Positions 47,593 to 60,116 are shown, counted from the stretch's first letter. The stretch: 64,000 nt of DNA from Grammothele lineata (GCA_002150815.3 NDFF03000320.1:186001-250000); one strand, 5' to 3'. Made by a program: numbers and translations. Notes: generated by a model from the letters alone, not told the origin.

Positions 47593-50500
47593 TTACGACC
47601 GAACGGTCCACTTACCAGGCATATCGTAGTCACTCCGACAGAGAACGAGAATCCAGTCTCCAAGCGCCTTCATCCCCTCGACACGCTTCCTGCCCAGCTT
47701 GAAACGCACGCAGTGCTCTTGATGCACATACTCCAGCGCCGTCAGCACAAAGAACGTTCCCGGGGCCGGTCCTTTCCCCTCGTTGAACACCCTCCGAATG
47801 GCCCCCGCCTCCATGAGCCCTTCGGTGCCCACCACGTCCCGACGGAAGAACAGCAGCCTCGCACACGGCTCCGACGGCGACAGCCCTACGAATTGCCCAT
47901 CTAGACGCTTCACGGGAACCTCCCACGTCACGAGCTCATCGGGGGGCGACGGGAGCGCCCCGACAGGGAATGGGAGCGCGTGCTGCGCGGCCGAGAGGAT
48001 ACTCTCCAACTCGACACTCCACGGGTCCGTGCGTACCGTGCGCATTGTAGGGACCGCGCGCGGCGTGGGACGAGGGCCCTGCATGCACCCTGCACCCGGG
48101 ACCTGCGGAGGGCGGGGGATGGGGATAGGGTAGGGTCCTGCATGTGGGGCAGGAGTGTCGGTGCGGAGAGCACTGCTGCGCACGCGGCTGAGGAACTCTG
48201 AGAGCCAGTGTGAGGGGAAGCCAACGCGTGCGAGGTGCGCGAGGAGGCCAACGAAGGCGGCGAGGTTGTGTGGCGCGCGGACGAGCCGCGGGGAGGGAGG
48301 CGACCGGGAGGGAACGAGCGTGTGTGCGAGGACGCGGACGAGCCAGGTGGAGAGCTCATCTCGTGTTGCGAGCTCGGACAGGGGCCGTGGAAGCGAATTG
48401 GGTCCGAAGACGAGGTTGTGGGTGAGCGGGCGGGCATTCACCGGGCGATAGCCTAGAAAGCGCGGTATGTCCTCGGGTAGGAGCAATGTGTAACTGTGTG
48501 GACGGTAATCCATAGTATCAACAAGGAATCATCGATAGTCACGTTCAAAATTCAAGTGCTGCTTACTGATAGAAATACTCTGCATCAGTCTCCCAGGCGC
48601 TATGGAACAGTTGACAGGTAGAGCCTATTGCCGCCTCAGGAGCGTCTTGCAAACTAGGGACACAGTATATGATTAGGCTCATTGGTCCATGAGAGTAGTC
48701 GCTGTAACAGGCCCGTTCAGCATGCCAGAGTTACCACCCCATAGCTTAACTTACGGAACATCACTCATCCACATCCTCGTGAGCTTCACAGGGAAGTGCC
48801 TCGGGCGGTCCGCGCTGGCATGCACCCGCATCTTCGTGAGCTCCTCGGCCATTCCACCGCAAACAAACTCAAGTGTTAGTTGAGACCCAAGCACTTGGAG
48901 AGCTGCAGCAGCTCTTCTGAAGAATGTACCATAACCTTGCGCAGCGAGTGGAGTGTCTTGTATGTCACAATGCTGGCCATCGCTTCTCCCCTCCTTGTCG
49001 AGATGCCTATTGAAGGCGTCGAGGAATTCCAGAGTCTGGAACATGTCCTGCTTGCGGTCCTGATAGCCTTCGTCGGAGTCACCGTCCGGATCACTGTATT
49101 TCGGGCCCTTCGCGCTTTGTTAGTATCGTATGTAGTCAACTCATGAGGAAGCAAGGTTCCTACTAGGAGTGTCATATTTGCCTTCCAATCGCCATGCATA
49201 TGAGCAATAATCTGCATCCGGATGGTTATTTGCTGTGCCGTCTCCACGGACTTACAACGTACCTTGCTCTCAACGGATGGCGTAAGCCCAGCAGGTGGGG
49301 CCCTCTGTATCTCCTCCCACGCCGTGCTAAACCCGGGATGTCGATGCAATAGCTCCTCCGGCGGGAGAAATGCCTTCGTAATACTGTACCAAACCTTCTC
49401 GCCCGACGTAACTTGGCCAACCTTGAGCCTCTTGAGCATGTCGGTGAGCGACTCTATGTTCTCGCCCGCCCACTGACGCTCAATCTCGCGCGGGATGCTC
49501 GGTGGCACGAAGCTTGTCCGCGCGAGTTGCTCCTCGGACATACTGGTGAAAGCGTCCCTGATGTTGCCGATTTCGGCGGCCATGTTTTGAACCATGCTCT
49601 GTTGGTACCGCAGGCTCGCGTTCTCTACAGACACCCGCCGAGCCGCCCTCGACGGGCGGTGTTCGTGACCGTCCATCGTCCGTTGCGTTGACCTCGTGAC
49701 TTCCATCCAGAAATCGAGCAGTTGGCAGATCGATGGAAGGGTGCCAGTAGCGATGGAAATCCAGGGTGGAAGATCAGGAGGCGACGCTTTGAGACGCTCT
49801 TTGAGGCCTCCAAATAACACTTTCAGCCTGCATCTGCTGTCAATAACCGCCGGATGAAAAGACCGCAGCGGACTACGGGACATACCTATTGTGACAATAC
49901 AAGGGCATGATGACTCCGGAGTAGAGGTACATCAGAGTGGCTTGGATCTCCACCTGCTCGATGGGATCCATGCTACTATTCAGCTCATGCAGTAGCATGA
50001 ACACGCAAAATACTCGCGCGATATTGGCGTCATGATTATCGAGAAGGGTGAGATGTATGCGGCAGTGACTTTGTTTCTCCCGAGTCAACTTCTCGTACGC
50101 TGTACGTAATCCGCAGAGAGTGCCGAGCGCGTGACGGGCTGGAAGAAACGGTTATGAATACTAGACAGCTGAGTAGAAGGGTTTGCAACGCACCATCGCC
50201 TACACCTCCAAAAAAGAATGCCAATTCGCCTAGGCGATTGTGAGGCAACTGGTCTATGGGAAGTGGATACGGCCACCTAAGGCCCCATCCGTGGACAAGG
50301 TCGATTACTTCGTTAGTGCCGATCTATACGTTCCACCTGTCAGCATATGCATCGACACGGAAATCTGCTATGGTGCGCGCACATGAACCTCGCCAGAAGA
50401 TTCTCTGTCGTGGCGCTAGTCAGATACTTGAGCGAGTAGGTATAGGCGCACACGAGACTTACAGAGGTTGATAGTAAATGGGGATGCGGGAAAACGCCTT

Positions 50501-51096
50501 CAGACCAAGCTCACGCTTGCTCGCAAAGTCGACCAAAACAGGTAACGTATTATTCCATTCCTCCCAGGCACGACTAACTGCTTCCTCAGAGGATGTGCCT
50601 ATCCTTTCGACAGATGCTGCCACAGCAGATGCATCTCGTAGGCTCACTATGTCGTCCTCCAGCAGCTGTACCGAGCCCTGCGATACGGTGCCTACGTACA
50701 CCCCGTGACGAAGGGCTTTTGCGAGACGTGCTGATAACCTGGAGACGAGCTCCGGCCTCCGATTGGGCTGGACCCTGATGAGTTTCCAGGCGCGTAAGAC
50801 GGCGTCTGCGCAGCGGGCGTAGTCGCCGACTTCAAACAGCGCAGCGCTCAGATTCGAGGGATAGACTACTGTACGAGCATCCAGTTGCTCGGCCTGCAGG
50901 GATATGAGCTCAGTTGTGTCGAGCGTAGGTAGAGATCGGGTGTGTGCACCTCAGCAAACAGTTCAGCAGCTCTGAAGAGACTCTATGTCAGCACGTGGTG
51001 GTCAGTGAAAATGGGCCATGAAACGTACCTTGTGAAATTCCCCGCCTTGAATTGTAGATTACCCTCTTCCTTAAGAGCAGCTGCTCTATCGGCCAT
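47593..51096 (-). CDS. TPR/DUF4470-type protein, function unknown
   Basis: I join exons over 3.5 kb into one protein of about 950 residues. It starts MADRAAALKEEGNLQFKAGN with a TPR-type helix pair, continued by AAELFAE, and then AEQLDARTVVYPSNLSAALFEVGDYARCADAVLRAW, another TPR-like block. The centre has GELAFFFGGVGDG followed by ARHALGTLCGLRTAYE, which resembles the gas-phase-like G-G-D motif of DUF4470. LTLLDNHDANIARVFCVFML and MAAEIGNIRDAFTSMSEEQL follow. The late part contains SLIIYCVPSLQDAPEAAIGS and FYQ joined to DYRPHSYTLLLPEDIPRFLGYRP, and the end is LGDWILVLCRSDYDMPGKW. Similar proteins occur widely in mushroom-forming fungi; some carry a MYND finger. No catalytic residue can be named. 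Joining to the 3' part is inferred from frame and order. Confidence 0.75.
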
Positions 51097-52329
51097 CCTG
51101 CAGTACTAGGTCGTATTTCAAATTCCTAGGCACGCGGACGGAAGGTTTGTAAGAACTGAGGGAGTGGCAGCAGAAAGAGAAGACAGCGTTTGAAGAGAAC
51201 ACGGATGCTTTGCAAGGAAGTTCGCGTCAATCGTGCGCCGCTGGCAACTTGCCGCGCGTCCCCACTATGCGAGGCAGCTAGCGCCAGATCTGCGAGAATG
51301 AAATGCTGTCTGGGAAGTTCGTAAAACGCAACGTGCCAGCAAGCCAGACAGCCCATGGTCAGTAGTCCAGGCAACTCGGACATCTCTATGTTTGCAGCGT
51401 GGATACACAGTAATGCCTGGAAATATGAAATGCCATTCACTGAGCACACGTAAAACGAGCGTGTTGTGCAGCCTTGCTTACATGAAACCCTAATGAAACC
51501 CTAGGCCTGCAGCAAGAGGATCATTACAAGATCGTTGTACAGCAAGGATCAGGGCATAGCACTTACCATCTCTAGCGGATCGACGCGCAAACGGTTACGA
51601 TTGGGGCTGGCGACTCCACTCTCGGAAGCAAAAAGGTCGAATGTAATACTGATAAAGGGAAGAGGAGGGCATGTAGCAGACTCTCATGAAGCCCTGGGCG
51701 TAACTGGGTCCGTGAAAGTAACAATGTACAGTAATCCATGGCACCGCGCATCACACGTATGGCGATTGATCATCACGTTCTCACCTGGTATATTAGTCCT
51801 AGCTGAGGTATACAAACCATTCGTCAGCGCGGCCTGTGCACGCGCCGCCAGTCGTCTCGCAGCGTCCAAGTCCATGTGGGGTATGAACAAGCGACAGATG
51901 GTAATATGTATGGGCCTACGTACGATATGTGCCAGACACCGCGACGCGGTGCCACGGCAGCTACAAAGGTAAACCAAGCGATGAGAGAGCTAGATGTGTG
52001 GATGGAGAGGGTGACGAAGGAGCAGAAATAGCAGTGCGATTGGAAGGGCGGAAGCATTTTCAGTACTGGAACGGATGTGCACGAGCCCGGGAAAGCCGCG
52101 CAAACGGACCGGCACGAGATGCGATAAATACTTCCGCCTGCGAGAGACCCGACGGGGACCGACACGTTTCCTGGCCAACCCAACCATACACCCGGCCGCC
52201 CAACGTCGAAAGGTGCGGTGTGCGAATGATAGCGAACTCCCTCCGGCGAAACGTACACGATAAAACGGCGGGATAGATGACATGATGATGATGCGAGAGG
52301 TGCGAACCCGCGGTGCCTGTGCGGCAACC
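51097..52329. other. intergenic, no gene seen
   Basis: A 1.23-kb gap. Open frames on both strands lack domains, signal sequences or an exon chain. The left part should include the promoter of the TPR/DUF4470-type gene. Confidence 0.45.
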
Positions 52330-53115
52330 TTAGGAAGACTCCGGCGTGTCGTGATCATTGCCGTGCCCAGGAACGGCCTCTTCAACTACGAAGTCCATAG
52401 AGGACCGCGTGGTGGCGACCGGTGCGGGAGCCCACATGGCGCGCAGGTTGAACCAGCCGGCCGTAGAGGGCTCCTCGGCGTCCTGAGCGTCCACTCGCGC
52501 GCCGAACATATCCTTGTCGGCGGTGTGGGATAGGGCGGCGAAGTCAATGTCGTGGTCGGGAACCATGCCGAAATCCAGGTGAGGATGGTTCGTCGCAATC
52601 CGGTGGATGGCGACATGCGAAGCCATGATGAAGAGCAGCATGAAGAGAAGGATGATAGCACGGACGCGGCCCCTCAGAGAGAAACTGCTGCGGTCATCGA
52701 AGGAAGTCTTGAACGGACTCGCCGGGAGCTGGATTTGCGATGGCAGGTAGGTACGGAAGGAGGGCACCAGGGCGGTCAAACGCTGGGAGAACGTCGGGCT
52801 GGGGGGCGGAGCCAGGAAAGCAATGAAGAACTCGCTCTCGAACACCGGGGACGACGGGGTGACAATGATGGCAGGAAGATCTGCCTTCTCGTCAACAATG
52901 GGCCGGGAGAGGTCTGTGACGAGATACAAGTGCCAGTTAGTTGAGGCAATTACGTGCCAATGACGAAACGACTCACCCAGCGGCGCAGGAATAAGGGTGT
53001 AGTCAAGCCTCTGTGGCAGGCGGTTAAGACGAGGGGCTATTGTACAAGAGTCGAATGGACCGTCGACGCGGAGGTGGCGGGCATGGTGAGCTCTATGCCG
53101 CCTGCGGGAAGACAT
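52330..53115 (-). CDS. single-pass membrane protein, function unknown
   Basis: Two exons with a 63-nt intron (52914-52976, GTGAGT...TCACAG) give 240 residues from the ATG at 53113-53115. The N-terminus is His/Arg-rich (MSSRRRHRAHHARHLRVDG), followed by LNRLPQRLDYTLIPAPLDLSRPIVDEK, a long Pro/Ser segment (FIAFLAPPPSPTF), and one hydrophobic helix RAIILLFMLLFIMASHVAI near residue 150. The C-terminal part is acidic (VPDHDIDFAALSHTADKDMFG). The open frame extends upstream through a non-ATG codon, which I reject. I do not recognise the family. Topology is probably N-in with an acidic tail outside or in the lumen. Confidence 0.68.
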   Translation of the reverse strand: MSSRRRHRAHHARHLRVDGPFDSCTIAPRLNRLPQRLDYTLIPAPLGESFRHWHVIASTNWHLYLVTDLSRPIVDEKADLPAIIVTPSSPVFESEFFIAFLAPPPSPTFSQRLTALVPSFRTYLPSQIQLPASPFKTSFDDRSSFSLRGRVRAIILLFMLLFIMASHVAIHRIATNHPHLDFGMVPDHDIDFAALSHTADKDMFGARVDAQDAEEPSTAGWFNLRAMWAPAPVATTRSSMDFVVEEAVPGHGNDHDTPESS

Positions 53116-53589
53116 GCGAGGGATGGAGAGGCGAGTACTCACGAGCGCGACGCATACTCGATATAAGAGTATAAATAATACACGACGGCGAAGGGGAAAC
53201 CGGCGAACTCTATTGAGGGTGTTTTTGCGGGTGTGCGAAGGGCAGCTCTATGGCCGTATGTGATCGGCTTCTAGAGCGACGGGGAGGCCGAAGAAATGAA
53301 CGTGGGGATAAAAGAGAGGGGGTTCGCGAGATCGCGGGGCGGGCGGGGCGGCGTCGGCGGCGTCGTGGACAACAAAGGCGACGACGGCGGGGACAGCGAG
53401 GACAAGAGGGACAAGGTGGAGATGAGGGCCTCGCCCGCCTGCGCCCTCTTCTCCTGCCGCCCCCCGCCAGGCGCCCGTCGCTAGCTGACCTAATCCCCCG
53501 AAACGGGCAACGATCAGCGCGTCCGACGAATATTTCGCTGCCTCCGCCAAGCCCGCCGCCGCCGCCTCCTCGTCCTCCTCGCCCGCGAC
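53116..53589. promoter_or_regulatory. divergent promoter region
   Basis: A 474-bp, very GC-rich interval between the membrane-protein gene and WDR89. It is rich in CGGCGG/CGCC simple sequence (53340-53470) and could not be assigned to coding exons. Confidence 0.5.
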
Positions 53590-55587
53590 ATGTCCCTCGT
53601 CCCCGTCCCCGCCTACCGCACAAAGTCGGCCCCCATCGCGTCCGCGAAGCTCCCCGCGAACGCCTATGTGCTTTCCATTGCCTCGCTGCCCTCGTTCTAT
53701 GCCGCCGCGGCCTCCGCACCCGCGAACGCCATCCATCTTTTCGACAAGGAGCGTCTCCGGAATGTCCAATCGCTCCGGAGCCACGCGTCCGCCATAACAA
53801 CACTCAGATCAGTCCCAAACGTCGCCGGTAACATCTCGCACGCCTTACTCTCTTCGGGCAAAGACGGCGTAGTTCACGTCTGGGACGAGCGCGCCGGCTC
53901 CGCCGCCCTCCGCTGTGAGCCCCTATCCCATGTCTTGTGCTGCAATGTACCTACCACTCAATGGAGAATACGATCTGTTTTACCCTTGTCTCCGTATATC
54001 CTGTTCGGCCGGCCCCGCGTCTTGAACAGTAACTGCATCAACTGCCGGAAACTCGCGCGCGCTGCTTTCGTGCGATGCGTCTGCCGATGGAATGACCATA
54101 GCGGCCGGCACCGAGCTCAAGGGCGACGATGCGTCCATCCTATATTGGTGAGACTTCCATCGAATGCTCGTGGTCGGGGCGCGTTATCGCTGCTCTGGCC
54201 CTCCCAAACGCCACAGAGTGCGTGACGTTCAAGCCTCTCAGGCTTGAACTCAAAAACGCTCGCGCTCGCGCTCGAGCTTCGGGGCTTTACAACGGACGCT
54301 TGATCGCGTTCTTCTCCGGTATCGTTGACGCGAGACGCCCTGTTCCTGAGCACAGCACATTGATTGCTTTTCGCCATCTCGTTTCCAGCGCCATCATCTG
54401 CCATCATAAGGAAATTAACCGCCCCCGTTGCTCTTGTGGCAATCGCAATTCGCACTGAGGCTCACGAGCTTCCCTCTTTCTATCGCCCAGGGACCCCCGC
54501 AATCCCGCCGCGCCGCTTCGCACCCATGCCTCGACACACTCGGACGACGTCACCGCGCTACACTTCTACCGCCCCTCCGCCGCCGCGGTATCGCGTCCGC
54601 CTAGCGGGGCAGGCAACCTACTTCTCTCCGCATCCTCCGATGGCTTAGTGTGCACGTCCAACGCGGCCGAGCCCGACGAGGACGAAGCAGGCGTACATGT
54701 CGGAAACTGGGGCTGTAGTGTCGCCCAGGCTGGGTGGATGCACGACCGTGCGGGTCGCCCTGGCGTTTGGGCCGCAAGCGACATGGAGACATTTAGCGTG
54801 TGGACGAGCGAGGTGCGTACCTGTCCCTCTTCGGTTCGTTGGGACAGTCCGTGCCTCGTCGGTAAAGTTGCAGACTTGGGGATTCTACACGCGTGGACGC
54901 GCCGCTACCGATCAGGCCCCCGAGGCATACTCCCGCGGCCGGCATAAGATAGAATGCGTGTTAACCAACACGGTTCCCTCCCTCTCCTGGATACAGCTCG
55001 ACCGCGTGCAGGACGCGGACATCCGTCAACCTTACGTGCACCGACAGGACATCACCTGGGTGACCGACTACCTCATCGGCGGGCATGCACCCGCGCGCGG
55101 GGTCGTGGGCGCGCCGGACGCGGATAACGACTTCTGTGTCTTCGTCGGCTCCAACGAGTGAGTTTCCGCTCCTGTCCCCTCTTAGATTCCTTTTTCCGAG
55201 CGCGCGGACGCTGACTGTGTTGGCACGTCGCACCTTCTAGAGGCGACGTGTCGCTCATCAGCCGTTCGACGTTCTCCGAACCGGCCGAACCGTGGTTCCT
55301 CCAGCACACATGGAGGAAGGGGCACGCAGGCATCGTGCGCACGGCCATGTGGGACGAACGAGTACGTCCTTCCTTAACCCTTGGAATCCAGGAGATAGGG
55401 GTGCTGATCGTGAGCGCAGAGCGGTATCCTACTTACCGGCGGTGAGGACGCGAAGATCAACGTTTGGACCGCGGCGGCGCCGGAGCCGGCGGGGTCTCCG
55501 AGAAAGATAAAACGGGAGAACGACGTGGACCCGATGGACGTGGACGAAGAGGGGGACGCGTCCGCGCGCAAAAAACGACGGGCGTGA
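53590..55587 (+). CDS. WDR89: WD-repeat protein WDR89
   Basis: Multi-exon WD40 protein. The start MSLVPVPAYRTKSAPIAS is followed by LSIASLPSFYAAAASAPANAIHLFD and LRSHASAITTLRSV; the repeat ISHALLSSGKDGVVHVWDER; RALLSCDASADGMTIAAGTELKGDDASILYW; after a long 343-nt intron (54148-54490) DPRNPAAPLRTHASTHSDDVTALHF; NLLLSASSDGLV; WVTDYLIGGH; GDVSLI; GHAGIVRTAMWDE; and a last GGEDAKINVW. The C-terminus is basic (ASARKKRRA) with a bipartite NLS-like look. Its cellular role is poorly known; a beta-propeller scaffold is certain. The intron at 54148 is far larger than others in the window. Confidence 0.88.
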
Positions 55588-55743
55588 AGGTTGCATTCTG
55601 CACACGCGTCTTCGCTACGCGCTATGTGGCCCGTGTAATGTGTACGACCGACGAGAAGTCTGATCTAAAATACATGTATTGTCCGTCCAGTGATGATGAT
55701 AATGTGGATAACGTACAGCTGCCCGAGAAATTGACAAGCAGTC

Positions 55744-57974
55744 CTACATTCTGAATACACCAAAACTCATACCATTCCCGTCCCATGTGGTCGCCGCCCT
55801 CTGGCCAGACGAGCCCTTACCACCGCGCTCTCTTGCAGCGAGTGCTAGAGCGAGACCGACAGTATCACGAGTGTCTACGGGCTTGATGATGCCGTCATCC
55901 CACAAGCGAGCCGAAGCGTAGTACGCGGTGGATTGCTGCTCGATCTCGTCCTTGAGCGTAGTGTGCTTGGTTGGATCCCTGTTATACGGTATCATGAGTC
56001 GACAATCAGTAAAGGATAAGATGCTCGAACTCACTTCGAGACCGTGGCCATGACCTGCGACAGCTGCCCGGGACCCATCACGGACACCTTCGCGTTCTAT
56101 CACGGGCCATCGGGGTCAGCGCACTGGTGAACGGTTATGCATGCAACTCACCGGCCACATCCAAAGGAACCTCGGCGAATACGCCCTCCCACACATGCCT
56201 GTCCAAATGATCAGCTGTGGCAACGAGTGCAAACGTCGAGGAAGACACGAACCGTAGTTACCCGCACCGTAGCTGCCGCCAACGATGACCGTCAGCTTCG
56301 GAACATCCGCGCACGCGACAGCGCGGACCATCTTCGCCCCGTCCTTTGCGATGCCGCCCTTCTCGGCCTTGGAACCGACCATATACCCCGTCACGTTGAC
56401 GAGGAAGAGCAGAGGGATTTGACGTTGTGAACAGAGTTCGATGAAATGTGTTGCCTTGAGGGCTGACTGGGAGAACAGGATGCCGTTGTTGCCCACAATG
56501 CCGACAGGATAACCATGTATGTGCGCGAAACCCTGTAGGGGGAGAGTACCGATAAGCTGTCATGTAATGAGGTAGAAGTAGGATACCTACGGTGACGACA
56601 GTGGTGCCATATTCCTTCTTGAACTCGCGGAAACGACTGCCGTCGACTATGCGCGCGATGACATCCCGCATGTCGAACGCCTGACGCAGATCTGTCCCCA
56701 CAATACCATGCAGTTCTTGCGCAGGGTACAGAGGCGGTTCTGGTGTTGCCGGAGGCTTTGATTGCATCAGCGTCGAAGTTTTGAGCTTAATATGTGGGTA
56801 CCTACCGGTACCTCTCGTGAGCCTGCCCTCCCGAGGTCGCTGACGATGCCTCGTGCAATGGCAATAGCGTGTTCATCATCCCGTGCAAGATGGTCTGTAA
56901 CACCACTCTCGGACGAATGCATTTGTCCACCTCCAAGGGTCTCCTCGTCGACTTCTTCTCCGGTTGCAGCCTTGACGAGTGGCGGACCTGCCAAGAAGAT
57001 ACGACCTTGCTCTTTTACGATGATATTCTCGTCCGCCATAGCAGGGACATATGCACCACCTGTAAGAATAAGTTAGCGGATTCCTAGCACGTGGTAGAAC
57101 ACCAACCTGCAACCGAGATGCCATGTACGATTGCTATTTGAGGTATTCCGAGGGCGGACATTTGAGCCATATTGTAGAATATTCGGCCAAAGTGGTCCTT
57201 GTCTGGGAACACCTATACCAACGTTTCAATCTTGAATAACCAACAGAGCGCATTATTCTCGCTCACATTGGCTTGATGAGGCAAGGCCGCACCGCCAGAC
57301 TCCACTGAGGAAAGCAATCAACATCCATCAAAGCTATAGTCCCTGGAGGCAGCGTACCGACATAAACGCACGGGAGACCGTGTTCCCGAGCAATCTCTTG
57401 TGCTCGAAGGTGTTTCTTCACCTCGAGGCATGCTTGAACGCTAGTCAGAGCATTCAAGCGTAATAGTACTCACTGTCAACGGGTAGTAGGAGCCGCCTTT
57501 CACCGTAGCATCGTTTACAACCACGACGCATTCCCGTCCGGATATCCGCCCTATGCCAGTGATGATGCCCGCGGCCGGGACAATGTCATCCCCATAGACG
57601 TCGTGAGCAGCCAATGAAGATAGCTCCAAGAATGGTGTATGAGGATCGAGTAGAAGTGCAAGCCTGCACACTCGCGCACATGAGTGCACATACACCAACC
57701 TGGCTCGACGCACGACAACATACCTCTCCCGAGGAAGCTTCTTGCCCTTATTCAGCATACGCTCTGCCGCCTTCGTTCCTCCACCTTGCCTCACAGTCTC
57801 CAGCTTTGCTTCCAGACCTTTGACAAGCGCTTCCATTGATTCCACCTTCGCCTTAAACGCCAGGGACGCAGTTGAGACGAGTGAGGGCAAGACTGCTGAA
57901 TGGCAGGACCGTTTCATTATGGTCATGCTTGCGGCCCATGATCGACGTGCGACCTCTACGGATCGTGTTGCCAT
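55744..57974 (-). CDS. MCCC2: methylcrotonoyl-CoA carboxylase beta subunit, mitochondrial
   Basis: A multi-exon gene for a carboxyltransferase of about 560 residues. Start [20 protein letters not shown] is presequence-like. Conserved blocks include [196 protein letters not shown], and the C-terminal [20 protein letters not shown]. With the biotin-carrying alpha subunit it carboxylates 3-methylcrotonyl-CoA in leucine breakdown. This set of blocks separates it from the propionyl-CoA enzyme. It is convergent with WDR89 (156 bp). Confidence 0.95.
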
Positions 57975-58418
57975 TGTCGTAACAAGAAATCCTAAGCAGG
58001 CTATTCACAGGAGACACCGAGATGAAGTTGCAGGCTGTACGCGTGAGCAGGGGAACTGGTCAAGGTGACCGCGGCCGGAGCTTGAGCTCTGATCGTTACA
58101 CGTTACCCCGCAAAATGGGGTGAACAGAGTTTACATAATAGACTAAGGACTATTAGGAGAAGGCGGTATAGGATAAGATAAGACATATTAAGATTAAGAT
58201 CAAGACATATATTTACGCAGATGGCTCGAATTCATTTGTACCTGTTTGGCCCCGGCGCTTCTCCGCCCCGCACGACTTCCCTTATGACGACATGTCTCAC
58301 TCGCTCAATAAAGTTGTCCTCAAACCCCTCGGTGCTCCCTCGCCACCTCTCACTGCGGCGGGACGAGAATTATGTTGGGGAAAGAATTTAAGAAGCATGC
58401 CGTGTCAGAATTCTGAAT

Positions 58419-58847
58419 ATGTTGGAACATTTTGGAGGAGAACACACTCAAAGTAAGTCTCCCATGGAAATTTTGTACAGAACTTCTAATTGTGTGCGAG
58501 ATCGCATTCAATATATATGGAAACAACGAATGTCTTCAACTGTTCAAAAGAATCTGAGCTTTATTGCAACATTTGAGGCTTACTTGCACTCCAAATTCAC
58601 TACACAGGCTCAGGCCGGTAGGCACTGGCGGAAAGCATTCATGAGCATACTGTATTTAGCATGCACTGACCTTGAAAATGTCGCAAAGTATCTGAAATGT
58701 TTTCAGCATTCGTGTAGCCCACGAATCATGCACTTGGTACATCATCTACCAAGTATGTGTTTACGCACAATGACAAACTTTGTTCATTGTTGTGTTGTGG
58801 GTTATATTTCAAACATTGACGGCTGTCGCATGCTGATTCGCATTTGA
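58419..58847 (+). CDS. orphan ORF in an AT-rich island
   Basis: An ATG-started 142-codon frame (MLEHFGGEHTQSKSPMEILY...) in sequence that is noticeably more AT-rich than anything else in the window. It has a Cys/His-containing C-terminal half (YLKCFQHSCSPRIMHLVHHL, FVHCCVVGYI). No domain is recognised. It could be a fragment of a mobile element gene or a chance frame in AT-rich DNA. Confidence 0.3.
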   Translation: MLEHFGGEHTQSKSPMEILYRTSNCVRDRIQYIWKQRMSSTVQKNLSFIATFEAYLHSKFTTQAQAGRHWRKAFMSILYLACTDLENVAKYLKCFQHSCSPRIMHLVHHLPSMCLRTMTNFVHCCVVGYISNIDGCRMLIRI

Positions 58848-59950
58848 AAGCCAGACGAAGGACGACTTTCAAATTCTCCCCTCAGAGGAATTCTCGTCCC
58901 CCCGCAGTGTCTGTGTCTCCTCGCCGCCATCGCCCCCTTCACTCTCCACACCACGGTACCAAACTGCCCAGTCCTCGCCATCGTCAGCGTCTGCCACCCA
59001 ACCTGCCAAGTCCCGACTCTCCCTACGCCGTCTAGTACCGTCCTGCACCTTCCTCAGCGCCAGTTATCCTGAATCACGCCGCGCAATTATGCTCTTCCCC
59101 GTCCCCCATGACAGACGCGCGCGCGCGCAGCGCGCCTGACCTACATAGCTTGGAACATCTTTTGTACATATAGCACTACGTGAGCTACATATATCTTGCA
59201 AGCTGCCCCCAATACTTGGATCGCCCTGCTGGCTCACAACAAGATGCAAGTTACAGTACAGACAGCTACAACGGAGTAGAGCGGAGAAAGGGGGCATGCG
59301 TATACAAAATGGGAGCGAAACATGAGGCATAAATCAGACTGAGGGAGAACGAGAGAGGACAGCGCACAGAGTCTCAAACCGCGTAGACTTGGCATGAAAG
59401 CGACCGAGCGAGCAAGCATACCGCCGCCACCGAGTCAGTCCGACCAGGAACGCACTCCCTGCTGATCTCATACCGCAAATAAAACTCAGCCGTAGGCAGG
59501 TTAAGTCCGCGAGCCAGTACACGTTACTTCTGCAGTCAGTCACAGGCCCAACTCACATGTTACATCCTCGACAAATGGCCAACGATCCTACCGGAAGTTG
59601 TGCACTCACGCCATGTTCCTGAAAGCTCTCACGGAACTTCAATTTGTGTTCATATGTTAGCGTTCATCTGGAGTGACCCATATGCGTTGCCATCAACCGA
59701 CAACTGACATCCTTCCCTTTTCATCCCTCCTCCGTTTGACATGCCTCCTCACGCTCCTAGCCGCAACCGGCCAGAGCGAAGCGATGGCGCCTCTTGTATA
59801 AGGGAGCGGAGTATGAGGAGGGACGATTTTAGGTGCCTGATACGTTTACTCGCCCTCCCACTCATATATACACTGCAGTGTACTCAGTATATACACGAGT
59901 CTTCAGCGCACATCAGGTACCCAGTAGTATGAGAAGCGAGGATCTTATTG

Positions 59951-60010
59951 GATCTGAGGATGATGCAAGTTTCGTGAGCGCCGGTGCAGAGAGCAGTGGA
60001 GAACCGAACG
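59951..60010 (+). repeat. dispersed tract, copy A
   Basis: GATCTGAGGATGATGCAAG followed by TTCGTGAGCGCCGGTG and GCAGAGAGCAGTGGAGAA. The first 37 bp recur almost unchanged at 60841, and the later part recurs at 61870-61910. It lies downstream of TATATA-containing sequence at 59868-59900. Confidence 0.7.
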
Positions 60011-60116
60011 ACTGCGTTCGTAAGTGCCAGAACGGATGGGAACGAGACAAGCGGTTCATGATAAGGCTGCATGAGGCTCTGAAAAGCGCTCAATAAGGGC
60101 CCCAGAACTGAAGCGG

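Noticed and set aside
51126..51449. 107-codon minus-strand frame upstream of the TPR gene
   Set aside because: No ATG-based exon chain, domain or splice signals link it to a gene; treated as promoter or spacer.
53116..53142. Upstream GTG start for the membrane protein
   Set aside because: Nuclear fungal genes rarely start at GTG; the codon is part of a GTGAGT donor-like sequence, so the ATG at 53113-53115 was chosen.
53210..53803. Large open frames on both strands in the GC-rich WDR89 promoter and first exon
   Set aside because: They are Arg/Gly/Pro-rich low-complexity translations of CGG/CGCC-rich DNA. Only the plus-strand frame from 53590 continues into WD40 repeats.
59108..59138. GCGC dinucleotide run as a possible regulatory or Z-DNA element
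   Set aside because: It is a short simple repeat with no other supporting context.
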